In this document: positions 9,601-19,223 of the stretch, one piece after another
Numbering within the stretch: the first letter of the stretch is position 1
Layout: each line of letters opens with the position of its first letter
Assembly (NCBI GenBank): GCA_019677205.1
Contig: JAAMXY010000310.1
Span: forward strand, 15,784 to 47,609
Origin: Pinguiococcus pyrenoidosus
Taxonomy: Eukaryota; Sar; Pinguiophyceae; Pinguiochrysidales; Pinguiochrysidaceae
Length of the DNA: 31,826 nt
Reading direction: 5' to 3'
The notes under the pieces: generated by a model
What the model saw: the letters and a program-made list of their open reading frames with translations, nothing else
The model's database searches: none
What the model was told of the DNA's origin: nothing
Program-made: the position numbers and the translations under genes

Positions 9601-12480
9601 GCGTACTGGAACGTCTTTTGGATGGTGCCATACCCGTCGACGACCACCACCTCATTCAGGTCCCGATTCTGCTCGCCGACACAAGCCGCCAAGACGGAGT
9701 ATCGCGGCGGCCACGTCTTGAGTATTCGGTTGCCTTTCTGCAGATCGTCCCTCGAGATGTACGGCCCTCTCAGGGCAATGTCGCGCAGCTTCTCGCCGGC
9801 CGCCTCCACCACGTACTTCTGCCCTTCCTGCGCCAATTCGCGGCGGAGCTCTCGCTCCAGATACGGGATGAGATGCTTCCGCACGCAGCGCCTCGCGATC
9901 CGCTCCCGGATCTTGTCGTACTCCCTCCTGATCTCCTCCTTGTTCTCGTCCTCCGGGCCGGCATCTGCCCAAAGGTCCTCCACCAGATCGAGCGGCAGGA
10001 GAGCCTTCTTGATGGGATCCACGAACGGCGAGAAATCCGGGACTGTACGCTCCATCATCTCGCCGGTCTTCTCATCCTCAATGTTGTCCACCTTCTCCGC
10101 ACCATGAATGGTGTAGGCGATGAGCTTCTTGCGCTCGAACGCGAGAATGCGAAGGAAGAGCTCCCTGTCAAACCTGTTCGGGCTGCGAAGGAGCTCCTGC
10201 ACTGGCTTCTTCGTGATCGCCTGGTATCCGTACGCGGGGTGACCCAGCTCCGTGATGTCCTCCCGCCCACGCTTCGTCATGCTGGTACTGATGCTGGCGT
10301 AGCGGCGAAACACCCGGCGAGCCCAAGCGCGGATCGTCGGCTCGGTGCTCAGCTCCAGCGCCGCCATGACAACCACGCCTTTGATCACGTCTTGCGGGGT
10401 GCGGAAGTCCTCGCCGACGTTTTCACGGAACTGCATGTTGCTCTCCTGCGGTGGGCTGGGGCTGATCCACTCGTCTCTGACCTCTCTAGACATCTCCATC
10501 GCCTCGAGCCTCGCACCGACCATGACGGCGGGCGCACAGAAGCTCATCAGGGCATTGCGCAGTCCAGCTTGGACGCAGCGGCGATGTGCGTCCCAGTCGA
10601 TCCGCCGAGTGCCGCCGTCGCCGAGAGAAGACGTGCCGAGTCCTCGCCGAAGCGCGAGGAACTCGTAGACGTCCTTGAGCTCTTCTTCCGACCTCGCGGT
10701 CCGGACGAGCGACTCGGGTCCCTCCAGATACCGCTCCTGAATCAGCGCTATCTCCTTTCTGAGGATGCCCTTCTCCTCGTCACCGACCGAGAGCACGTCC
10801 GCGACTTTGAAGAGCTCGGGAGCTTCCACTTTCTCGAGCTCGAGCCGCCGAAGGGTGAGCCGTTCCCACTTCTCGTCCAAGTCAAAGATCTTCCACAGAT
10901 GCTCGCGATTCAGGGTGGGGTAGAAGAAGTCCTTCCGGTAGTGCCATATGAAGTTGACCTCGTGATCCTCCTGGATGAGCTCAAGAGCCTTCTTGATCGC
11001 GACAATCGCTGCCGCCTGCTGCTCCACCTCGTTCCGCCCCGTGGTGCGGAGGTTCTCCAGCTGCTCGAGGATCCACTCCGCCTCCTGGCGCCGCTCATGG
11101 TTCCTGTCCACCGCCATGATCTCCCCCCGCCCTTCAAGGCGAGATTGCAGGCGCTCGGGAACGTCCTTCTCGCGAAGCTCGTCGTCCTTCTCCAGCAAGA
11201 AGTGCTCGGCAAGCTGCGAAGGCTCGTAGTTCTTCCTCAGGTCTCGCTTCGCCCGACGGCCTTCCTTCACCATGGCCGGGCCGTCCTCCCCCTCGTCATC
11301 CTCAGGATTCAGCACGCCCTCGCCATCGTACCCGGTGAGGAACTCATCCCCCAGGATGCCGCCGAACACGTCCTCCGCTTCGTTCAGCTGCTCCTGCGTC
11401 GGGCCCTCCTCACCGCCGAGCCGCAAGGCCGGTCGACGAGGTCGCTTTCGCTGCGGCCGGTCGGGCTGCCCACCTTCATCGTCGTAGTCATCGACGATGA
11501 AATCGTCTTCGCTATCGTAGTCCACCGCCTCGCGCATGGGTCGGTCCGCTTTCGACGGCGACTCGTTGTCATCCCCGTCGAAGATCTTGTCCCCCAGATC
11601 GTCGATGTTGCCGGCCCGAATGGACGGTCGCGGCGCGGAGTCGTCCGCCTCCTCCCCTCTATGTCTCTTCGAGAGCGGGCCCTTCTCGGCGTTCTCCTCC
11701 AGAAGCTCCAGGTCGTCCTCGTCCACTGCCGCACTCCGGCGTTTCCGCTTGAGGCGGTCGAAGCGCCGCCTCTCAAGCTCCGAGTCGCTGTCGCTGTCCC
11801 CATCGCGTCTGTCGTCGTCATCCTCGTCCTCCACGTCGGAGCCGACCACGAAGCCGTCCTTCTTGTATTCGTTCTCCCCTTCCTCGTCTTCGTCCGATTC
11901 TTCGCCGGCATCGCTATCATCGTCTTCATCCTCGGCTTCGTTGTCTATGAAGCGGCTGATGTCGGGTCTCTTCTTCGCCGCCTTGGTGGCAGGCTTCCGC
12001 TTGTCTTCGCCCGGTCCGGCAGGCGCTGGCGCTTGGGCTTCGGCGTCTTCTGCTCCATTCCCGGCATCCTCCGCTGCGTTCCCGTCATCTTCGTCCAGGT
12101 TCTCGGCATCTCCCGCTCCATCCGAATCGTCCAGCCCGAAGTCATCATCGTCCTCGTCCGCTTGTTGCTCGTCTCCGCCTCCATCTGCGTCGTCCATTGC
12201 GTCGTCTAGATCCTCCTCGTCGTCAGCACTTGGCCCATCCGCGTCGCGTGCGTCTTGTCCAGCACCTTGGCGCACTGCTCCAGACGCATCCACAGCCATC
12301 CGGGTGGCTTCCACCCTCTCTTCGTCCGGATCCGCCGCAGTCTGTACCGCCAGCGATGCGTCACGTCTCGCAGGCAGGCGGAACAACCAGCACGAAAACA
12401 CAAACCTGGCTCTCTGCGGAAGCTGGGGCCGTCGCGGGCGCCGTCGCGTCCGCGGTCCCGACAGCTTGCTGTGGATCCAT
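6633..12480 (-). CDS. SPT6: Transcription elongation factor / histone chaperone SPT6
   Basis: SPT6 travels with RNA polymerase II and restores nucleosomes during elongation. Proposed exons are 12480-12406 (25 codons) and 12341-6633, joined by a 64-bp phase-0 intron (GTTTGTG...GTACAG), giving 1927 aa. The first ATG of the open frame (12509) would instead give a basic, unlikely N-terminus; an internal ATG at 12299 is also possible. Order of domains: very acidic N-terminus (to about 300) with an EDVFGGILGDEF motif like the IWS1-binding region; helical core; YqgF-like fold (about 915-975, EVVVVDGYGT); helix-hairpin-helix (about 1130, FVPGLGIRKATALR); S1 domain (about 1373-1440); tandem SH2 (about 1545-1730, SFIIRPSTRGD with the phosphate-binding Arg). 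The C-terminus is Pro-rich, with RGRGRGRG and LPAWMTQMQ. It converges on the KH gene and is divergent from S15. Confidence 0.95.
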
Positions 12481-13032
12481 CGCCTGTGCGGCCCTACCCT
12501 GCCGTGCACAGCCTCCTTCAGGCCGTGAGACGTTCGGGAGCTAAGAATACTAGCGAGAGCAGAGAGCGATGCAGTCGACTTGGCGGGTGGTCACACTGGC
12601 GCCAGTGAGAGGCGCGGCGACGACGAAGGCGGAGCGCTGGCCGCAAACTTTTCTTGTCGTTGACTTTTATTCTTGTTTATTATAATGAGATATACGTAGT
12701 TTTAAATACATTTCAATAATTTTTATTTATCTGTTTGGATAGCCATATATAACACGTAGCTAATTTGAGAAGTTCACGATTGGCTTTGCAGACGGCACCA
12801 GTTTCCCGCCTCTGTCCATGATAGATAAACGTTAATAATTATTTAATCTTAATGAGAAAATAATAAAGATACCCAATAATTCTTTCAATATATGTAACTA
12901 TATGTAAAGATTTTTATATATTTTTTAGGAAACGGCCTTCCTCGTGCGTTGGGCGATGGAAGGAAAGTTGAGGTGGCGGACTTCGCGTGTGCGGCAGCGC
13001 TTTTGTCGGTCGGTTCTTCGTGGTTCTCCAGC
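12481..13032. promoter_or_regulatory. Divergent promoter region with AT-rich island, SPT6 / S15
   Basis: This is 552 bases between divergent starts. From about 12655 to 12930 the sequence is markedly AT-rich, with many TTTATT, TAATAAT and ATATAT motifs, in sharp contrast to both sides. No open frame of note lies in the island. It probably carries both promoters and is the most AT-rich stretch in the window. Confidence 0.5.
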
Positions 13033-13716
13033 ATGGCTCGCACAGCACAACTTGGTGTCTATGTGCTTCTTCTCACAGGGTGCGCTGCCTTCACCGCGCC
13101 GCGCTTGACGGTGGGGCGCGTGAATTCCGCAGCGTGGAAACGCTTCAGTACGCCGGAGGGCCCGGGCGCGGCGGGTGAGCAGCCCGAGGCGGCCGCGCCG
13201 GTGGCTGTCGCAGACCCTCTGGCCGGCCTGCCAGACGGCCTGGACATCGATGGGCTGTTCGGCGACGAGCTGGAGATGCTGAGCCCCTTGGAAGACGAGG
13301 TGGAGGAACTGTTCACGGCGGAGGAGATCGAGGCCATGGAGCCGCTGGACGACGGCAAGACGCCCGTGAGCGATGCGCCGCCCGGCTGGATCCGCAACAA
13401 GATGGCGGTGACGGAGACCTCGAGCAAGTACAAGAGGCACGAGACGGACAGCGGCTCTGCGGAGTTTCAGGTGGCGACCATGACCGAGCGGATCAAGTAC
13501 TTGACGGAGCACGCCCGGCGCCATCCCAAGGACAACCACTCTCGCCGGGGCCTCATCGCGTTGGTCAGCAAGCGCAAGCGCCTGCTGAACTACCTCACCA
13601 AGGAGAAGCCGGAGGTCGTAGAGCCGCTGTGCAAGGACCTCGGCATCCGCTTCAAGCCAGCCGGCCGCATCATGACTCGCGCAGAGAAGTACTCTGCGTT
13701 CAAGGCGCGCAAGTAA
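13033..13716 (+). CDS. rps15: Organelle (probably plastid) ribosomal protein bS15/uS15
   Basis: S15 binds 16S-type rRNA early in small-subunit assembly. The S15 domain is at about residues 139-215, with TMTERIKYLTEHARRHPKDN, HSRRGL and RKRLLNYL, the bacterial signature. The 227-aa protein is much longer than bacterial S15 (about 89 aa). It starts with a hydrophobic signal peptide (LGVYVLLLTGCAA) followed by FTAPRLTVGR. A Phe right after the cleavage zone is the hallmark of plastid presequences in algae with red secondary plastids. Between presequence and S15 domain lies an unusual acidic spacer (about 60-110). ATG 13033 is chosen because it starts the signal peptide; the open frame extends 28 codons further up without support. 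It is intronless and converges on TM9SF. Confidence 0.9.
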   Translation: MARTAQLGVYVLLLTGCAAFTAPRLTVGRVNSAAWKRFSTPEGPGAAGEQPEAAAPVAVADPLAGLPDGLDIDGLFGDELEMLSPLEDEVEELFTAEEIEAMEPLDDGKTPVSDAPPGWIRNKMAVTETSSKYKRHETDSGSAEFQVATMTERIKYLTEHARRHPKDNHSRRGLIALVSKRKRLLNYLTKEKPEVVEPLCKDLGIRFKPAGRIMTRAEKYSAFKARK

Positions 13717-13884
13717 ATCCATGTTTGTCAAGGAGGAAACCATGATTGCAGGAAGATCGCAATAGATCATGCGTCATTGTTAGTCTGTGTCTCCGTCTCC
13801 TGTGCCAAGGCAACGCCGCTTCGAGCCTGGAAGGACCGCACGACGCTCATGTGTCTCTCCCGTGCATGTAAGCGCCTCCTCCCA

Positions 13885-13981
13885 CCCCCCCCCCTCCACG
13901 GGGGCTTGGGTCGCTCGCATCACCACNNNNNNNNNNNNNNNNNNNNNNNNNNNNNGCACCCGGGGGTGGGGTGGGGGGGGG
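13885..13981. other. C-run / G-run pair around a 29-N assembly gap
   Basis: The Ns span 13927-13955. A ten-base C run lies at 13885-13894. On the other side a G-rich tract (13962-13981) has runs of five, four and nine Gs. The tract can form a G-quadruplex on the plus strand, and the C run is roughly complementary to it, so a hairpin is also possible. Such structure may explain the gap. It sits in the convergent 3' zone of S15 and TM9SF. Confidence 0.7.
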
Positions 13982-13988
13982 CTTCTAA

Positions 13989-16150
13989 TCAATCAACCTT
14001 CACTGAGCTAAAGATCGCCTTTACGAACGCCAGGGTGGCGAGATACCCAGAGGATCCCGTCACCAGGAAGAAGCACGTGCTCAGCAGAATCATGTAGACG
14101 AAATAGATCAGAGACGGCACGCCCTCGGAGATGTCCGTCTCCTGCAGATAGTACCACATGGAGAACGCCAACACGTACAGGCCCGACGCGCCGGGCGTCA
14201 CGATGGAGTTCCACCACCATCGATGGTTCGCCGAGCAGAGCTGGAAGTAGCACACCACGATGCTCAGCTCCGCACAGGTGATCACGAGGATGATCATCGT
14301 CATTAAGAGGAAGCCGAAGATGTAGTAGAGCTGATTCAACCAGATGGCCGACATGAGGAAGAAGAGCTCGACGCTGACCGCAGCGAAGGGTAGGATGCCC
14401 CCGCACGCCATCACGACAACCGGGTGGAAGTACCAAGGCTGCTCCGGGATCTTCCTCGCAATGAGGTTGACGCGGCACGGAAGCTCCTGCAGGTCTTCCC
14501 GGTAGCCCTTGTAGCTGCCGGCGAAGACCAGCGGCACGCTCACGCCGAAGCACATCGCGATCAAGGTGAACCACGTGAGCGCGGGAACCGCCGCGCTGGA
14601 CCCCTGTGCTGCCAGCGCCATGTCCACAATGAAGAAGCAGACGAAGCAGAAGCCGGGGAAAGCGGTCGCCGTGAACACGGTTGTCAAGCGCCAGTTCGTC
14701 CCCCGGAACATCTTGTACGTTCGCGCCGAGAAGTACCCGGCGACGGTGCCCATGAAGGCATAGAAGACCAGGAGCGACGTCACGAGGTATCCGCGGTTGG
14801 CCGGGCTGATGATGCCAAAGATTGCGATGGCGAGCGTGGCAAAGATCATCAGCGTCACCTGGATCCCCGTGCCAACGATGACGCTGAAGGCGACCTTCCC
14901 GTAGGTGGGCGGGCGGAACACCTCCGTGTGCATCAGCTTCCAGCCGCTGTCGTCATCGTCGTCCTCGTTGTAGGCGAGAATGTCGCGGCGGAGCGCCCTG
15001 ATGAGGATCATCGCCACCATGGCCGCCAAGAAGACGGTCACCAAGGCGCTGTTGATGATGCTGAACCAGTGCACGTTGTCGGCCGGGCCGGAGCGGAGGT
15101 AGACGTCCCAGCGCTCCGTCCAGTGCAGGTCACTGCGCTGCCAGATGAGGTCGTACGTGAAGATCACTTCCGTGGGGCCATCGATGCTGAGCAGCGTGTC
15201 CAGCTGATTGGAAGCGTGATGCATCTCGTTGCACGTCTCCAGCACCGTGTCGGCGGTGACCGTTCCGCTGGCCCGCTTGTCGAACTGGTGCTTGATCGAT
15301 ATGGGGACGACCTCGAATCCGACGACGTGGGCCTGCGACTCGCCGCCCGGCAGATCGGGCCGGTACATGGCGGGATCCTCGTTGAAGTAGATCGTGAAGC
15401 GAAGGTGGTTGTACAGGTAGTATCTCTTGTGCCCGCTGCTTTCATCCACGAAGCCGACGGGGTATCCACGGACGCTGTACGGCTCCTCCATCTCGTCTTC
15501 GCCCTGGACGGTCATCGTGACTGGCAGCGTATCCAGCACCAAGCTCACCCGGTACTCGTCATCGATGAAGTTGCGGAACTTCCTCGCCTCCTTGCTGCTC
15601 AGGTCCTTCTGGCAGAGGATCATGCACGCCCTGGGCACCTGCATCCTCGCCTTGTAGCCTGTTCACAGGCAGGGGATTTTCCCAGGCAGGGGATTCATGG
15701 GAGAGACGGCACACAGCGCGTAAGCAAGCTTCTCAGCTTCAGATGGCGGTTGTGGGAAAGGAAGGACGAAGGGGAGGCGAGGAGCAAAAACCCAAGCAAA
15801 GCCCCAAACGAAACCCTCCAGATCTTACCGCTGCTCTCCAGCTTGTCCCCGGCTAGTCTTTGGCCCAGGTTCTCCGATCTTTCCTGCACGTCCGACTGGC
15901 AGTATGGCAGCGTGTAGTAGTCATACGGCGTCTGCGTCTTGGTGCTCATGAGCTTGTTCGCCTCGATGGCCACGTCCCCGTTCTTGCCATACACCTGACG
16001 AGCCGCGACTGGTTGAGCTGGTGGGTTCTCTTCGTGGACGGAAATGAGGAGCGTGGTCTTCGTCACCTTCGGCACCACGCCCGGCACAGATATGGCTGCC
16101 TCCGTGCCTATCAGCGCTGACGCGAGCAGCAGTGCTGCGAAGAGAGCCAT
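13989..16150 (-). CDS. Transmembrane 9 superfamily protein (nonaspanin/EMP70)
   Basis: TM9SF proteins are nine-span Golgi/endosomal membrane proteins with roles in sorting, adhesion and nutrient response. Exons are 16150-15829 and 15658-13989 with a 170-bp phase-1 intron (GTAAGA...GAACAG), giving 663 aa. Exon 1 holds a signal peptide (MALFAALLLASALIGTEA) and the family luminal start (EANKLMSTKTQTPYDYY, then ENLGQRLAGDK). Exon 2 holds the luminal domain (LYNHLRFTIYFNEDP) and HWFSIINSALVTVF at the first membrane span. Next come an acidic cytosolic loop with ESGWKLMHTEVFRPP-like sequence, and eight more spans including ELFFLMSAIWLNQLYYIFGF. The last three residues, KVD, fit the KxD/E COPI-binding Golgi retention signal. 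The length matches the family (about 600-660 aa). Confidence 0.94.
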
Positions 16151-17277
16151 TTCGGTGGCGGCGCGGCGTTTCAGCTGCTCGACAGCGCAAAGAAGGCCGG
16201 ATTCCTGCGGATCCGGACCAGAACAAACCAGAAGAGCACAAGTGAGTCTTCGCGTCGGAAGAGCCGCGCTGGCCCCTCTCTTGCGCCAGTCCTGGCTTTC
16301 CAGCGTGCAACGCGAGCATGGCAAGCGAGTGCACCTGCGCGAATGCCTGGGGGCGAAAAGAGGCGCGCCGCACGGAGCCTCGCGGAGCGGCCTGAATACC
16401 TTCTTCGATGTCGGACGGTGCGGCGGCCGGTGGCTCAGCTGCTGGATCGATCTGGAGCGCAGTCTCTCAGCGTATCTGCGACTGTGCGAGGCGGAGCAAG
16501 CGCGTCCTGGACGCGCCACCGAGGTCTCCGCACCGGAGACTTCGAATCGGAATGCGCCGTTCCTGCACTCCGCCCTCGTGCTTGTTTGGCTCACGAGACG
16601 GAGATCTCTCCGTGTCTGTCCTGGAGCCGGAGCCGCGTGGAGTTCCCTGCCTTTTTAATCGTTTTGAAAAGGGTACTCGAGGGGCTGTACCGAGGTAGCT
16701 GACGTTGTGGTGCTGGGTGCCTGGCGCGTTCATTGGCCGCGACCTGACTGGCTTTGTGGTTCATTGGGTGCGGGATTCGAAATGCTTCCGGGCGGTGTCC
16801 TTGGCTGCTTTAGGTGCCGGAAGCAATTCTGTGACATGCGTTCAAAAATCCACGAAAAGGCCGTCCTGCCCCTCGCCTCGACCAATCCGCTGCGGTCAGG
16901 ACCGCTTCCCGGCCTTCCCCGGCCAATCAACTTCAACGTGGCTGTCCCGGTATGCGCTTCCAGCGTCGACACGTGGAGTTCTCCGACAGCAACCCAGTCG
17001 ACCGCGTCAGAGGTCTTTCCCTCCTGCAAGCCGGGACTTTTTCTTGTTGCGGCTTCTTTCGCGCTTCGCTGGACCAGAAGCCTCCAATCGCCTTCGTTCG
17101 AGCGCATCGGGCACTCTTCGCAGCCCTCTGAAATCTCTGGAAGCTTCGCCCAGGCGGCCGTTTGGAGTGCCATAGGGTTTCTGGGACATTGGTTGGCTTC
17201 TTAGCGACTTCCGCCGCAGCTGTGTTTCGCGCCGCAATAGGCTCCGAGGCGCGGGAAGAGCGGGTCTGGCCAGTGCG
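16151..17277. promoter_or_regulatory. Long divergent spacer TM9SF / zinc-finger gene with CCAAT pentamers
   Basis: This is 1127 bases without a convincing gene; open frames here lack conserved-looking protein. Five CCAAT pentamers (either strand) fall in 460 bases: 16732-16736, 16763-16767, 16882-16886, 16923-16927 and 17188-17192. In eukaryotes CCAAT is bound by NF-Y-type factors. Their use here as promoter elements is inference. Confidence 0.4.
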
Positions 17278-18752
17278 ATGCCCTCCTGGCCCGCTTTCGG
17301 CGTGGACGCACCCATGAGCGACGCGGAGGACGCCATGCGCGCTCTGCGAGACGTGGCGGCGGACCTCGGACATCCAGGTACACCCGCGGAACGCGACTGG
17401 CGTTTCCTGCGCGCGTAGCACGAGGCGTGGACCAGCTGGGCAGCTGCTTGGCGGGCCTTGCCCCGCGCGTCTCTGGACTGCGGAGGGCGTGGCGGTGTGG
17501 CGCAGAGAGTCAACGTGCGTGTAGGTGTTGGCACTTGGGAGAAAGGCTGCTTTCCCAAACTCCGCTGAATGCGGAGCTCCGCACAGCTCAGAGACAGCGT
17601 ATGAAACTCTTGAAGCGGACGGCGTCGGATGCGTGGCTAGTGCACTGGGCGAGAAAGGAAGTGGCTTGCTTGAGATCCGCCGCAGCTCGAAAGTCCGCTG
17701 CGGCCTCCACAGGTCCGCTCGAAGAACTTCAGGAAGAATCTGCGAGAAACAGCCGCAAAGTGTTGGATTCGGTGCGGGTGTTGCACCGAAGCCACGGCGC
17801 CAACGCCTGACGACTCCTCCCGAAACCCCAGATGATCTCTCCGGCTATCCGGAGCTCAGCGACGAGCTGCCCCACGAGCCCAGGACTGCCAGGCGCGTCA
17901 AGCACGAGCCTCAAGTTCCGCCACCTGTCACGGTGAGATGGGGTTCTTTGCTGTCAGAACAGGACGGCGGACTGCAGGCGGCACGCGGCCACCAGCCCGG
18001 ACAACCTGCTGACAATTGCCCTGCGTCTAGGCACCGCGCAAGTCCGATCGGAAGAAGGCCGGCACGAAAAGGCCGCGCAAGGCGGAAGTGTCTGCCTTTC
18101 CCTGCAAGAAGTGCGACAAGGTCTTTGACAAGCTAGGGCGCCTCATGCGGCACATGGTACGATGGTGTCCAGACTCGGGAGCCGGCTGTCCAGACCAAGC
18201 TTGCCTGGCAACGCTCATCCTGGACGACGTTTCATCACCTGACAGGAGACGCACAAGACCAAGGCGGACCGCAGGAAGTACGTCTGCTCCGTGCCCGGCT
18301 GCGGCAAGAGCTACCTGCGCCTTGATCACCTGAAGCGCCATCAGATTACGCACAAAGGCGTCAAGCCCTTTGTGTGCCCCGGCGGGAAAGCCTTCTTCTA
18401 CCACTACCACCTGCTGCGGCATCAGCGCTCCGGTTGCTGCAAAGCCAAGCGCCGGAAGGTCGACAACGAAGCCAGGCCGCCGTTGCAGCCCGATCGCCAG
18501 CTGCAAGAACGGACGGAGCCGCGGCAGAGCATCGAGCCGCTCCACCACAATAGCGTAGTAGCAGTGCCGCACGCACCGGTCGCAGCGCCTGCGGCGCCGG
18601 CACCGTCCAGTGGCACACCCAGCGAACGAGCGAGCCTGCAGTACGCCGACGTCCACGACGACGTGGGCGACTTCCTGGACGCGCCCATGAAGGATGGTGT
18701 GAGCTTTCTCTACGAAAGCCTCCTAGAGTCGCACAGGATATCCCACAATTAG
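17278..18752 (+). CDS. C2H2 zinc-finger protein, four exons
   Basis: This is a probable nucleic-acid-binding protein, perhaps a transcription factor. Proposed exons are 17278-17377, 17832-17932, 18031-18156 and 18246-18752 (277 aa). The last three are well supported. Joining 18156 to 18246 makes a perfect finger split by the intron (CKKC, 12 residues, then HMETH). Finger 2 is C-x4-C-x12-H-x3-H (residues 123-145). Finger 3 (about 153-173) reads FVCPGGKAFF. It lacks the second Cys and ends H-x4-C. A basic run (RKKAGTKRPRK) before finger 1 may be a nuclear signal. The C-terminus is Pro/Ala-rich then acidic. Exon 1 (MPSWPAFGV...) and its 454-bp intron are inference: they fit frame and splice motifs, but an acceptor ending at 17732 would also work. 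Confidence 0.7.
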
Positions 18753-19223
18753 GACTTCGCATCGATAGAGGCGTTGGTCTTCAAGCAGAAGGCGAAGGCC
18801 ACGGAGAGACAGGTGTCGGGCGTCGCAGCTCGCAGCAGGAACACAGGCACCTGCCGCGGCGCTCGGCACCTTCACAAATCACAAATCAGAAAAGAACTAG
18901 GAGCCGATGAAGAGTGTACAGCGTTTGAGGCGGTGGAACCGCAAGATGGACCTTGCTTGTAAACCTGTGTGATTGCGCAGACGTGTGTGGCTCGGGACGT
19001 GCCGAGCCGATGTCCAGCAGTTGCGGACTCGGGTGGCGTTCCTTTCCATTTCATTGTTTTTGGTGACCGCTCTGTTGAACTGCAAAACAGATCTCGTCGC
19101 AGTGCTGAGGAGGACACGGGCATTTTACGGATCCATGGGTATAAAGCTTTCGAAAAGAAGCATTTGATGAACGAGGAGGGTTTGTTGAACAGCTTGAAGT
19201 CCTCGTCCTACGCACGTCCCATG
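18753..19223. other. Convergent spacer, zinc-finger gene / ASADH
   Basis: This is 471 bases between two convergent stops, presumably 3' UTRs of both genes. Open frames are short and show no recognisable protein. I see nothing else in it. Confidence 0.5.

Noticed and set aside
7254-12209. Open frame of 1651 codons antisense to SPT6
   Set aside because: It is a shadow. SPT6 codons end mostly in G or C, so the reverse strand rarely makes stops. The antisense protein has no recognisable domain, while the minus strand encodes full SPT6.
12406-12509. SPT6 start at the first ATG of the unspliced frame (12509)
   Set aside because: It gives a basic, Arg-rich start. The spliced model from 12480 gives an acidic/Ala-rich start in frame, with good splice sites.
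13033-13716. S15 as a recent bacterial transfer or contaminant
   Set aside because: The N-terminal signal and Phe-type presequence and the eukaryotic neighbours on both sides point to a normal nuclear gene for an organelle protein.
14424-15917. Long open frame antisense to TM9SF
   Set aside because: Charged low-complexity shadow of the membrane-protein frame, which has strong family motifs.
16705-17204. Open frame of 165 codons in the TM9SF/zinc-finger spacer
   Set aside because: Two overlapping frames of similar length occur on the same strand, neither has recognisable sequence or a supported start, and the composition does not match neighbouring genes.
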